Made by a program: the position numbers and the translations under genes. The notes under the pieces were generated by a model. It was not told where the DNA came from. It saw nothing but the letters and a program-made list of their open reading frames with translations, and did not search any database. Positions 21,037 to 31,511 of a stretch of 64,000 bases of DNA are shown here, one piece after another; the first letter of the stretch is position 1, and every line of letters starts with the position of its first letter. The DNA lies in assembly GCF_014706615.1 (NCBI RefSeq), contig NZ_CP054877.1, positions 968,765 through 1,032,764 of the forward strand, read 5' to 3'. This DNA comes from Candidatus Vesicomyosocius sp. SY067_SCS001. GTDB lineage: Bacteria > Pseudomonadota > Gammaproteobacteria > PS1 > Pseudothioglobaceae.

Positions 21037-23370
21037 CTAACTATTTTTAGTAACCTCTTTCTTAACTATCTTCTTTTTTAGTTTCAGTTTGCCGGAAATA
21101 GCTTTTTTACATTCTTCAAGGGTTAAATTTGCTATAGGTTTATCGCCAAAAACTTTCTTAATAGTAATATTTTTTTGGCCCTTACCTTTCTTTTTTCCAT
21201 TCCAGATATAAGGGCCAAAACGACCGTTAAGGAGCTGTATATCAGAACCATCGAATATTTTAATAATACGTTCAGAATCAAATTTTTCTTTAATTTGAAT
21301 GAGTTCCAGTGCTTTTTCTAGGCTGACTTCTTCTGGGATATCTTCTTTAAGCGAAACGTATTTTTTGCCATATTGAATATAGGGACCGAAACGGCCGTAA
21401 TTAGCTTTAATAGTGCCAAAATTATCAGTTTTACCAAGGTTACGAGGCATATTAAATAATTCTAAAGCTTCATTAAGGGTGATGCTTTCAATATCTAATA
21501 AACCTCTAAAGGGGGCAAAGGTTGGTTTATCTTTATCGTCTGTATGTCCAATCTGGACAAAAGCACCATACCTGCCAACACGAACGCTAACGGGTTTGTC
21601 ACTTTTTGGATCCACTCCAAGCTTACGCATGCCGTGGATTTCTTCTCTAGAAATATTTGCAGCATCTTCTATTTTTTGATGAAAAGGGATATAAAAATCC
21701 TTAACCACACCTTTCCATGAAATATTTTGTGTAGCTATAATATCAAAATCACTTTCAAGTTTAGCAGTAAATTTATAATCAATAATATTATTAAAATATT
21801 TGACTAAAAAATCAGTAAGTAAATAAGCAATATTAGTTGGAAATAGTTTATTCTTTTCACCTCTTATTACTTCACTTGATTGTGACTGAATGACTTGATT
21901 ATTTTTAATTTCAATCAGTTGATACTCACGTTCCACACCTCTTACAATTTTTTTTGTGACATAATTTCTATCTTGCACTGTGGATACCATAGTAGCAAAT
22001 GTTGAAGGTCTACCAATGCCCATTTCTTCAATTTTTTTTACCAATGAAGCTTCAGTATAACGTGGCTTAGCACGAGAAAAGCTCTCTCTAGCTTTAAAAT
22101 TAACTAAATTTAACGTATTACCTTTGTTTAACCTTGGTAATAATTTATCTTCTGACAAGAGGTAATCATAAATCCTTAAAAAGCCTGAAAATACCAACAA
22201 TTCTCCATTCGCTATAAATATCTCATCAAGTCCTTCAATGTTAATTTTTATTTTAGTTTTTTGTAACTGAGCATCGCTCATTTGACAAGACAAAGTACGT
22301 TTGTAAATAAGGCTATATAATTTAGCAGCTTGCTCTTCAATATCAAAAATATTAGGCCTCGTTAAATCAGTTGGACGAATCGCTTCATGTGCTTCCTGTG
22401 CTCCGGAGTCTTTAGACTTATATCGTCTTCTGTTATAATATTCACTGCCCAATTCTCTTACAATAATTTTGTGAATTGCCTCAATTGCAGTTTCTGATAA
22501 AATAAATGAGTCAGTTCGCATATAAGTAATAAAACCCTTACGATATAAATTTTGTGCCAAGATCATGGTTTGTTTAACTGAAAATCCTAATTTTTGAAAG
22601 GCTTCTTGTTGTAAAGTTGAAGTAATAAAAGGGGGTTTAGGAAAGCGTTTAAAGGCTTTTTTTTCAATTGATATAATGCTTAAGTTAGCCGATAAAAGTG
22701 TATTAGTAAAGGCTAATACTTTCTGTTTAGATTTAAACTCTTTATTCAATTTAACCTTAAATATCTCACCACCTTCGTTCGATAACTCTGCTTTAACTTT
22801 GTAAGTAGAATTATCAATATGATTACTAATTTCTCGTTCTCTTTCTACCACAAGACGTACCACTGGAGATTGCACCCTACCAGCAGAACGAGCACCAGAA
22901 ATCTTTCGCCATAAAATAGGGGATATTTCAAAACCCACTAATCTATCAATAATACGACGTGCTTGTTGAGCATCTACTAGTTTACAATTAACTATTCTAG
23001 GCTCTGCAATAGCATTAATAATTGCATTTTTAGTAATTTCATGAAAAACAATTCTTGGAGTATCTTTAGGCAAATTAAGTGTTTCTAATAAATGCCAAGC
23101 AATAGCTTCACCCTCACGATCTTCATCTGTTGCAAGATAAACTTTTTCTGCTACCTTTACAGCCTTACGTAAATCGGCAACCACCTTTTTCTTGTCTGGG
23201 ATGATTTCATAGGTAGGGGTAAAATTATTCTCAATATCTATACCCATATTTTTCTTAGGCATATCACGAATATGACCAATACTAGATTTAACGCTAAAGT
23301 CTTTACCTAAAAAATTTTCAATAGTTTTGGCTTTGGTAGGAGACTCGACAATAACAAGATTTTTTACCAT
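21037..23370 (-). CDS. topA: DNA topoisomerase I
   Basis: The 777-residue protein has the Toprim domain (VESPTKAKTIENFLG; TDEDREGEAIAWH), the active-site tyrosine Tyr283 in FITYMRTDS, and the cleavage/strand-passage core. The C-terminus, instead of the cysteine zinc ribbons of E. coli TopA, carries GRFGPYI-type repeats (GRYGAFVQIG, YGRFGPYIQYG, NGRFGPYIWNG), followed by a lysine-rich tail. It relaxes negative supercoils. The start overlaps the stop of smg by one base (TAATG), so they are coupled. Confidence 0.97.
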   Translation of the reverse strand: MVKNLVIVESPTKAKTIENFLGKDFSVKSSIGHIRDMPKKNMGIDIENNFTPTYEIIPDKKKVVADLRKAVKVAEKVYLATDEDREGEAIAWHLLETLNLPKDTPRIVFHEITKNAIINAIAEPRIVNCKLVDAQQARRIIDRLVGFEISPILWRKISGARSAGRVQSPVVRLVVEREREISNHIDNSTYKVKAELSNEGGEIFKVKLNKEFKSKQKVLAFTNTLLSANLSIISIEKKAFKRFPKPPFITSTLQQEAFQKLGFSVKQTMILAQNLYRKGFITYMRTDSFILSETAIEAIHKIIVRELGSEYYNRRRYKSKDSGAQEAHEAIRPTDLTRPNIFDIEEQAAKLYSLIYKRTLSCQMSDAQLQKTKIKINIEGLDEIFIANGELLVFSGFLRIYDYLLSEDKLLPRLNKGNTLNLVNFKARESFSRAKPRYTEASLVKKIEEMGIGRPSTFATMVSTVQDRNYVTKKIVRGVEREYQLIEIKNNQVIQSQSSEVIRGEKNKLFPTNIAYLLTDFLVKYFNNIIDYKFTAKLESDFDIIATQNISWKGVVKDFYIPFHQKIEDAANISREEIHGMRKLGVDPKSDKPVSVRVGRYGAFVQIGHTDDKDKPTFAPFRGLLDIESITLNEALELFNMPRNLGKTDNFGTIKANYGRFGPYIQYGKKYVSLKEDIPEEVSLEKALELIQIKEKFDSERIIKIFDGSDIQLLNGRFGPYIWNGKKKGKGQKNITIKKVFGDKPIANLTLEECKKAISGKLKLKKKIVKKEVTKNS

Positions 23371-23861
23371 TATTGAATAGTGCGATTTTCATCAAGAAAC
23401 ACGATTGATTCTAACCATTGTGTTGACGTTTCACCATCAATACTATTACCTAATACCATCATCACTACCCACTTAAGGTCTTCTAAAGAGATACTAGCAT
23501 CACCCAATAACATGATCTGATCAATAATCATTTCACGCTGATTACCATTTAATTGGCCAATATTTTCCATAAACAACAAAAATCCTCTAGATTTAGCATT
23601 GAGTTTTATTTTTTCAGTCTTAGTATAAATACGTATACTACCTTGATAAGTCGTTTTAAACGGCTTAATCTTACCATCTTGAATGGTAGCTATTTTTTCT
23701 AGCCAGCTAAGTGCTTTATCAATACGCATTGTGTCAAATCCGATATCTGAAAGATGTGCTTTTAACTCAGTGTTATCAATTTCATGAGTAGCATCTTGCT
23801 CTGCCTCTTCAAAAAGATAATCAAACATGTAAGTTAGAACATCAAGAATATTATTTGTCAT
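23370..23861 (-). CDS. smg: Smg family protein (DUF494)
   Basis: The 163-residue acidic protein begins with the Smg pattern NILDVLTYMFDYLFEEAEQD and contains SRGFLLFMENIGQLNGNQRE and LLGDASISLEDLKWVVMMVL, matching the Smg/DUF494 family of gamma- and betaproteobacteria, often next to dprA and topA. Its molecular role is not established. Here dprA is absent; topA follows with a one-base overlap. Confidence 0.93.
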   Translation of the reverse strand: MTNNILDVLTYMFDYLFEEAEQDATHEIDNTELKAHLSDIGFDTMRIDKALSWLEKIATIQDGKIKPFKTTYQGSIRIYTKTEKIKLNAKSRGFLLFMENIGQLNGNQREMIIDQIMLLGDASISLEDLKWVVMMVLGNSIDGETSTQWLESIVFLDENRTIQ

Positions 23862-24895
23862 AAAAATCTCATTTAGTTAATTACACAACCTAAATCCGTT
23901 GATTTAAGCTACCTTATTTTCAGGCTTAAAATAAGCTACTAGCTAAGGTTACTATTTATCAACCCTCACTACATAATAACTCAGACATTTTAATAGCATA
24001 GAGTCTATTTTGTCTACACTTTTTACATAAGTAAACTCAAGCCTTTAATATAATTAGATAGTTTAGCACCTTTCTTAATAGATTGATGATAGCCTTTTGA
24101 TAATAGGTTATTGATCTGTATATTTTAAAATACCTCTTTATCTTATGTTAATAAATAATTTTTCAGTAACTATGGTACTACTTTTCATATTCATAAATAC
24201 CAAAACTCAATTTACTGATATCATAATATGATTACTAAGTAACGGGGTTACTCGCTATAAATTAAAATATCAATGAACAGTTCTTACAAATAAGCACGTT
24301 ACATATTAAAATTTTAAATGCTAAAGATTTATACTTTGCTGAATAAATTCTATCAAAACAAATCACAAACTACAATCGTTCATCTATATCACAATCATAA
24401 ATTTTGTTTATTAATAAAAACTAATATAGTTGATTTAGTATCAATACACTTATTATATCTGGATATAATAACCATACCAAATTCGAACTATTCAAAAATA
24501 AGTACACAAGTATTTTAACTACCAACAATAACCAATATATAATATTAACTATACATTCAATATTAGAGAATTTGAAATAGTTTTTAGTTATTTGGAACAT
24601 CTTTTCATCATTAAGATGAAGGTATAATACATTTTTCATATAATTCATGTATCTTAATTAGTTATTTACCAACTTATTGCAAATATATTTAGAACAACAT
24701 TAACCAATAAGGAATAAACAATACCACTTAAAACTTTTACCACAATCCACAAATTAGCTATTAGGGCATTCTTAGATAAGAATATATTAACAATAAAATA
24801 TTAGAATACTAAAGCTCTAACAAGACAACAAATATAAGGTTAGAGAATTAAATTATGGTAGAATTGCAAGATTTTATCTTATAAGATATTTCATT
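23862..24895. other. 1,034-base gap between divergent smg and rpmH
   Basis: This is the longest gene-free stretch. In many gammaproteobacteria dprA lies upstream of smg and dnaA upstream of rpmH; neither is here. Two frames at 24318-24518 and 24421-24648 overlap on opposite strands, are rich in I, L, N and Y and have no ribosome site, so I treat them as chance. A hairpin (CTTATTTT/AAAATAAG, 23913-23935) lies 52 bases upstream of smg and may be the terminator of a lost upstream gene. I see no strong DnaA boxes. Confidence 0.5.
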
Positions 24896-25036
24896 ATGAA
24901 GCAAAAGAGAACCTTTCAACCAAGTGTTATTAAACGTAAACGTACACACGGTTTCAGATTAAGAATGAGGACAAAATCAGGTCGCGCTATTATTAACGCG
25001 CGTAGAAAAAAAAAGCGTAAGCGTCTAGCAGCTTAA
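24896..25036 (+). CDS. rpmH: 50S ribosomal protein L34
   Basis: The 46-residue basic protein reads [20 protein letters not shown] at the start and ends [12 protein letters not shown], the standard L34 sequence with an unusual KQ near the N-terminus. It is a large-subunit protein. rnpA starts nine bases after its stop, the usual rpmH-rnpA-yidD-yidC order. Confidence 0.98.
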   Translation: MKQKRTFQPSVIKRKRTHGFRLRMRTKSGRAIINARRKKKRKRLAA

Positions 25037-25045
25037 CTAATTTAA

Positions 25046-25387
25046 GTGTCCTTTAGACTAACACGCAATTTAAGAGTTTTAAAACCATTTGATTATAAAA
25101 CCATTTTTAAACATGGCAAAATAATTAAAGGGCAATACTGGCAAGTTTTAGCACGAAAAATTGATACTCCGGAGCCTCGCCTCGGGCTTGCCATTTCAAA
25201 AAAAATTCATCGTCTAGCCATTGATAGAAATAAAACCAAAAGAATTGCACGCGAAACTTTCAGGATACATCAAAATGATTTAAATCATTGGGAATTTGTA
25301 GTAATGGCAGAACATTCAAAACCCGCTAAAAACTCTATAATGACTAATGATCTGCTACATTTATTCAAAAAAATAATCACCTATTAA
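25046..25387 (+). CDS. rnpA: Ribonuclease P protein component
   Basis: The 113-residue basic protein starts with GTG ([20 protein letters not shown]) and has the RNR-type motif as [16 protein letters not shown]. It binds the RNase P RNA and helps 5' tRNA processing. Its last base is shared with the start of yidD, so translation is coupled. Confidence 0.96.
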   Translation: MSFRLTRNLRVLKPFDYKTIFKHGKIIKGQYWQVLARKIDTPEPRLGLAISKKIHRLAIDRNKTKRIARETFRIHQNDLNHWEFVVMAEHSKPAKNSIMTNDLLHLFKKIITY

Positions 25388-25602
25388 TGCATTATTTACT
25401 CTTAATTATAATTAAATTTTATCAACTGTTTATCAGTCCTTTGTTAAACTCTAATTGTCGTTTTCAACCTACTTGTTCACAATATTCCTATGATGCAATC
25501 CAAACACATGGCTTTTTTAAGGGGTTAGGCCTGAGTTTAAAACGTATTAGTAAGTGCCATCCATGGCATGATAGTGGATTTGACCCCGTACCAAAAAAAT
25601 AA
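25387..25602 (+). CDS. yidD: Membrane protein insertion efficiency factor YidD
   Basis: The 71-residue protein has a hydrophobic N-terminal segment and the family signature [20 protein letters not shown] with conserved cysteines, then [13 protein letters not shown]. It sits at the inner membrane and aids YidC/Sec-dependent insertion. It lies between rnpA and yidC, as is usual. Confidence 0.96.
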   Translation: MHYLLLIIIKFYQLFISPLLNSNCRFQPTCSQYSYDAIQTHGFFKGLGLSLKRISKCHPWHDSGFDPVPKK

Positions 25603-25630
25603 TCCCACTCTTTAATTAATAAATAACATT

Positions 25631-27256
25631 ATGAACAATCAAAAATTCTTTCTCATTATTGCTATTTTTTTAAGTATTTTCCTCTTGTGGGACAAGTGGG
25701 AAATAACACATAAAATAGATGAAAACGATACTCTTATTAGCCAAACCAAGATTAAAGATACTAGCACGATAAATAACTCATTAACAAATCAAAACCTAGA
25801 TATACCAAGTGTTACAAATCACAATAATAAATTAGACTTTACTAATACTGATACAAAAAATCAGATCCAATTTACAACAGTCAAAACCGATTTACTTACT
25901 CTAGAAATTAGCCACAAGGGTGGTACTATCCAAAATGCATGGTTAAACGATTATCCAATAGAAATTGATTCTGAACAAAAATTCCAACTACTTAGTGATA
26001 AAACTGGCAAAATATTCCAAGCACAAAGTGGCTTATTGCCACAAGAAAAAATGCCCACTCACCATTCAATATTTAGTTCGAAAAATATATATTATCAAAT
26101 GGATGGCAAAAATTTAATTGTACCCTTTACTTGGAAAAGTGAAAATGGGATTATAGTTAATAAAAGATATCACTTCAAAAAAAATAGCTACGTAGTTGGC
26201 ATTGATTACCAAGTAACTAACACCACTGATAGCACATTACACATAACTAGCTACACACAATTAATTCGTAATATGCCTGATAAAGATAACATGATAATGC
26301 CAACCTATACAGGTGGAGCAAGATTTAATAACCAAGATGTATATGAAAAAATAGAGTTTGAGGACTTTGACGATCAACCAAAAGTCAGCTACAAAGGCGG
26401 ATGGATGGCAATGATTGAACATTACTTCTTTGTAGCCGTAATTCCAAATTTAAACCAAATACATACTTATTCTTCAAAGATTATCAATGATAAGTATTTG
26501 TTAACTGTTGTAAACCCAGAACTATCAATTGCGCCTGGTGCAACAAAAACCATAACAAATAGTAATCTTTACATCGGTCCTAAAGAACAATCTCATATTG
26601 ACAATGTTGCACCAGGTTTAGATAAAACTGTTGATTATGGCATATTGTTTATTATTGCCAAGCCATTATCTGAATTACTTAATTGGATTTATTCAATAAT
26701 TAATTCTTGGGGTTATTCTATTATCATCCTTACTTTACTAATAAAATTAGCATTTTATAAACTCAGCGAAAAATCATACCGCTCAATGGCAGGTATGCGA
26801 CAGCTTGCTCCAAGATTGAAAAAACTTAAAGAGACCTATGGTGATAACAAACAAAAACTAGGTAAAAAAACCATGGAATTATACAAAAAAGAAAAGATCA
26901 ACCCTGCATCTGGTTGTTTACCTATCTTAGTACAAATTCCTGTATTTATCTCACTCTACTGGGTACTATTAGAAATGGTTGAATTACGCCAAGCCACATT
27001 TTGGTATTTAACTGATTTATCAGCACCAGATCCATATTATATATTACCTCTTATCATGGGTATTTCTATGTTTATTCAACAAAAACTAAACCCCCCTCCA
27101 CCTGACCCAATACAGGCAAAAATTATGATGGCATTGCCTTTTGTGTTCACAATCTTCTTTTTATGGTTCCCTTCTGGATTAGTGCTTTATTGGATGATCA
27201 ACAATATCTTATCAATTACTCAACAATGGGTGATTAATAAACGCATTAATAGCTAA
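25631..27256 (+). CDS. yidC: Membrane protein insertase YidC
   Basis: The 541-residue protein (family about 548) has an N-terminal membrane anchor (residues 5-22), a large periplasmic beta domain (about 60-330) with GGWMAMIEHYFFVAVIP, and a C-terminal five-helix insertase core starting near 350, with KLAFYKLSEKSYRSMAGMR and NPASGCLPILVQIPVFISLY. It inserts membrane proteins, including subunit c of ATP synthase, with or without Sec. It is the fourth gene of the rpmH operon. Confidence 0.98.
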   Translation: MNNQKFFLIIAIFLSIFLLWDKWEITHKIDENDTLISQTKIKDTSTINNSLTNQNLDIPSVTNHNNKLDFTNTDTKNQIQFTTVKTDLLTLEISHKGGTIQNAWLNDYPIEIDSEQKFQLLSDKTGKIFQAQSGLLPQEKMPTHHSIFSSKNIYYQMDGKNLIVPFTWKSENGIIVNKRYHFKKNSYVVGIDYQVTNTTDSTLHITSYTQLIRNMPDKDNMIMPTYTGGARFNNQDVYEKIEFEDFDDQPKVSYKGGWMAMIEHYFFVAVIPNLNQIHTYSSKIINDKYLLTVVNPELSIAPGATKTITNSNLYIGPKEQSHIDNVAPGLDKTVDYGILFIIAKPLSELLNWIYSIINSWGYSIIILTLLIKLAFYKLSEKSYRSMAGMRQLAPRLKKLKETYGDNKQKLGKKTMELYKKEKINPASGCLPILVQIPVFISLYWVLLEMVELRQATFWYLTDLSAPDPYYILPLIMGISMFIQQKLNPPPPDPIQAKIMMALPFVFTIFFLWFPSGLVLYWMINNILSITQQWVINKRINS

Positions 27257-27264
27257 AAATTATT

Positions 27265-28125
27265 ATGTCCATTCTTAATAATTTAGATGAATATAAATAT
27301 TGGAGAGATGATAAATTAGCCAACTCTAACACTAATATTGAAACCTGTTTGATTGAAATTAACAATCCTTTCAAGATTATAAAATCAGAAAAAGATAAAA
27401 TTAAGCTTTTATGCCAAAAAAATAATTTTGCCTTATTTCATATTAAACAACAAAAAAACTATCCAAGGGCTATCATCGCTATTAACAAACAGCTTGGATT
27501 GATAGATTATGATTCACATTTATACGTTCTAAATCAAGGTTTAACGAATATTACTAAGAACGTTAAAAAAGACCAAGCTAAATTTATTCCATACACCGAT
27601 AAATCCATCGGCTGGCACACAGACGGTTATTACAACAAAATAGCTAAACGCATACGAGCATTTTCTTTGTTTTGTGTTACGCCTGCAAGTTATGGTGGAG
27701 AAAATAAGTGGATTAACCAACAAATAGTGTATTTACAACTAAGAGAATCTAATCCAGATGTTGCCATGGCTCTCACTCATGACCAAACCATAACTATACC
27801 AGAACACGTTATAAACAACATTGTTAAACGTAGAACTTCTATAGGTGCAATTTTTTTTATTGATCAACCCACCTCACAACTGTATATGCGTTATACGCAA
27901 AGAAAAAAAAATATTATTTATTCAACTTCCCAAGAAGTTAGACAAGCTATTACCGTTTTAGACAAATATTTAAAAACTACCACTAAATATCACTTCAGCC
28001 ATACCTTGACTGCTAATCAAGGTATATTGTGTAATAATATCTTACATAAACGTTCTGCATTTACTGACAACCCAACTAATCCAAGATTACTACTAAGAGG
28101 TCGTTACTTTAATCGATTAAATTAG
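27265..28125 (+). CDS. TauD/TfdA-like Fe(II)/2-oxoglutarate-dependent oxygenase
   Basis: The 286-residue protein has the facial-triad pattern HxD in SIGWHTDGYYN (His118, Asp120), a distal His261 (NNILHKRSAF) and a following arginine (RLLLRGRYF, Arg274 or Arg278) suited to 2-oxoglutarate binding. That places it in the TauD/TfdA superfamily; the substrate is unknown and it need not be taurine. It starts eight bases after yidC in the same direction, so it may be co-transcribed. Its retention in a small genome suggests a needed role. Confidence 0.8.
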   Translation: MSILNNLDEYKYWRDDKLANSNTNIETCLIEINNPFKIIKSEKDKIKLLCQKNNFALFHIKQQKNYPRAIIAINKQLGLIDYDSHLYVLNQGLTNITKNVKKDQAKFIPYTDKSIGWHTDGYYNKIAKRIRAFSLFCVTPASYGGENKWINQQIVYLQLRESNPDVAMALTHDQTITIPEHVINNIVKRRTSIGAIFFIDQPTSQLYMRYTQRKKNIIYSTSQEVRQAITVLDKYLKTTTKYHFSHTLTANQGILCNNILHKRSAFTDNPTNPRLLLRGRYFNRLN

Positions 28126-28144
28126 AATTATAATTTATATATTA

Positions 28145-28566
28145 ATTAATAATCACCTACTGGAAAAAACTAAAACAATTAGTTTACCAAATTTTAATTA
28201 ACGACCCAATGAAATCATCTCTTTAATTGTTATTCATAGTATTTCATTACTACCTGGAAAGTTTGACAATCACTATATTAAAAATTTTTAAACAATCAAC
28301 TAGAGGATAATCAACAAACTTATTGATTAAAACACAACGGCATGATAATTCAGTTTGCACCTTTAATCAAATTTAGCATGCAAACTATAAGATAAAGCAT
28401 AATTAGAAGGAAACAACAATATACTATATGAATCGGTACAATAACATCTTAAATAAGATGAGTAAAATTACTAAAATATAATTATCTAATAAGTGCCATT
28501 AAAGATCATATTGATATTTCTCCAGAAATAAAAACCGATCCTGGCCCTTATTTCAAATGGAATAAA
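28145..28566 (+). pseudogene. ampD: Decayed ampD (1,6-anhydro-N-acetylmuramyl-L-alanine amidase)
   Basis: Pieces of AmpD can be read in order across different frames with stops between them: SLPNFN-stop-RPNE (from about 28181), SLIVIHSISLLPGKFDNHYI (28220-28279), FLNNQLEDNQQTY (near 28290-28325), YESVQ (near 28426), and a C-terminal IKDHIDISPEIKTDPGPYF (28500-28556). These align with E. coli AmpD RPDDE, LLVVHNISLPPGEF and CDIAPDRKTDPGPAFDW. At least two stops and several frameshifts make it non-functional. AmpD normally recycles anhydro-muropeptides in the cytoplasm. Confidence 0.88.
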
Positions 28567-28570
28567 CTAT

Positions 28571-29104
28571 ATGCAATTATCTAATAAATTCCATTTAAAG
28601 GCCAAAAACATAAAACTGATTATTTTTGATGTAGACGGTGTACTAACAGATGGTGGCTTATATTTCTCTGACAAAGGCATAGAACTGAAACGCTTTAACT
28701 CTCTTGATGGGTTAGGCATTAAACTGTTAAACCAAAACGGGATTGAAACCGCTATTATTAGTGCTAGAAGTTCCAAAAATGTAATGTACCGAATGAAAAA
28801 TTTAAACATTAAACATTTCTACCAAGGACAAGATAACAAAATTGTTGCTTTTAATAATCTCATAAAGAAACTATCACTTAAAACTGAGCAAGTTGCTTAC
28901 ATAGGTGATGACATAATTGATTTACCCGTTATGAGAAAAATTGGTCTGCCAATCGCTGTTTCGAATGCTCATGAACTAATTAAAAAAAATGCTTACTTTG
29001 TAACTGAAAAAATAGGTGGTCACGGAGCAGTAAGAGAAGTTTGTGATTTATTACTAAAATCTCAGAATACTTATAATAAAACTATGGAAAAATACCTAAC
29101 ATAA
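28571..29104 (+). CDS. kdsC: 3-deoxy-D-manno-octulosonate 8-phosphate phosphatase
   Basis: The 177-residue HAD phosphatase has motif I DVDGVLTDGGLYFSDKGIEL (residues 21-40), motif II ISARSS, and GDDIIDLPVM. It removes phosphate from KDO-8-P to give KDO for lipopolysaccharide. The start codon lies in the tail of the ampD remnant. Neither kdsD (before) nor lptC/lptA/lptB (after), its common neighbours, is present here. Confidence 0.95.
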   Translation: MQLSNKFHLKAKNIKLIIFDVDGVLTDGGLYFSDKGIELKRFNSLDGLGIKLLNQNGIETAIISARSSKNVMYRMKNLNIKHFYQGQDNKIVAFNNLIKKLSLKTEQVAYIGDDIIDLPVMRKIGLPIAVSNAHELIKKNAYFVTEKIGGHGAVREVCDLLLKSQNTYNKTMEKYLT

Positions 29105-29692
29105 TACCATTTTAACAGAAATACTACCAAACCAGTTTTTACTAAAAAAATCATTAATAGCCCTACTAATACTCCAATACTTATAGAACAAAAGATTTTT
29201 TTGCCATCGTGTAATTAAGTAAAATAAAGATGTAGACAGATTCTACAGAAGACAATCTACCAAAGAAGGTATTATAATAACAAAAAAATTTTCATAAAAA
29301 TATTAATACGTAAACCACACATTACACCAATCATTCTACCTTTATTTGAGGAAAAATTTACAACAAACTAAAACCTTATATAACTCACAGTATTAATATA
29401 TTTTTTACATTTTATATTTATTCAAATTCGAAAATCATCCAATTTTGTTAGACAACTTCTAAAACAACAAAATAAATTACCTATAAGTTCTTCCTTAAAT
29501 AAAGATTCAATAAATAGAGTTTTACAGACTGTTACAAACAACAATAATTATAATAAGAAATCCTCTTTAGATATCTACTGGTAATAAATAATCATTTTAT
29601 TTTTACTTAGTTACTGTTGTATTGCAATCTTCATTAATAGAAAAATCAAAACATAAACACTAAAAATAATATTTTTTCACGTATCATCATTT
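29105..29692. other. 588-base gap with no intact gene
   Basis: Between kdsC (plus) and atpC (minus, converging) there is no complete gene. One frame stays open for 66 codons (29384-29581, plus) without an ATG, starting hydrophobic and ending in a polar stretch closing with SLDIYW and TAA; it could be the tail of a decayed gene. I looked for lptC/lptA/lptB, frequent kdsC neighbours, and did not find recognisable pieces. No terminator stands out. Confidence 0.45.
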
Positions 29693-30109
29693 TCAACACT
29701 TTTTACCGCGTATTTTACTAATCATTTGCAATTGTGCCATAGACTCAGAAAGTGCTGCTTGTGTTGCTGAAATATCTTGAGTATCGGTTGAATTATCCAT
29801 TTCATCTTGCGCACGTTGTTTGGCCTCTAATGCCTTAAATTCATCTAAGTCATTTGCTCTAATTGCAGTATCAGAAAAAATAGTAACAACATCTGGCTGA
29901 ACTTCTATGATTCCGCCAGAAACATAAATTGACTCTATATCTTTATCGGTTTCTATTCTAACTTCACCTGGTTTTAATATTGATAAAAGTGCCGTATGTT
30001 TTGGGTAAATACCAAGTTCTCCTGTAGATGCAGGAGCAAATACACACAATACCTCACCCGAATAAAGAGATTCTGTTGCACTAACAACATCAACATGAAT
30101 GGTCAACAT
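29693..30109 (-). CDS. atpC: ATP synthase epsilon subunit
   Basis: The 138-residue protein begins MLTIHVDVVSATESLYSGEV and has GELGIYPKHTALLSILKPGE, then a C-terminal helical hairpin. It is the inhibitory central-stalk subunit of F1. It is the last gene of the nine-gene atp operon; its start directly follows the atpD stop. The C-terminal end is lysine- and cysteine-rich (RGKKC). Confidence 0.97.
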   Translation of the reverse strand: MLTIHVDVVSATESLYSGEVLCVFAPASTGELGIYPKHTALLSILKPGEVRIETDKDIESIYVSGGIIEVQPDVVTIFSDTAIRANDLDEFKALEAKQRAQDEMDNSTDTQDISATQAALSESMAQLQMISKIRGKKC

Positions 30110-31504
<1,395 letters not shown>

Positions 31505-31511
31505 TTAAACT

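Noticed and set aside
23913..23935. Hairpin upstream of smg as a regulatory attenuator of smg
   Set aside because: It lies before any visible promoter and has no T-run; it is more likely a leftover of a lost gene.
24318..24648. Two overlapping small frames on opposite strands (66 and 75 codons) in the smg-rpmH gap
   Set aside because: They overlap antisense, have skewed I/L/N/Y composition, no ribosome site and no recognisable family.
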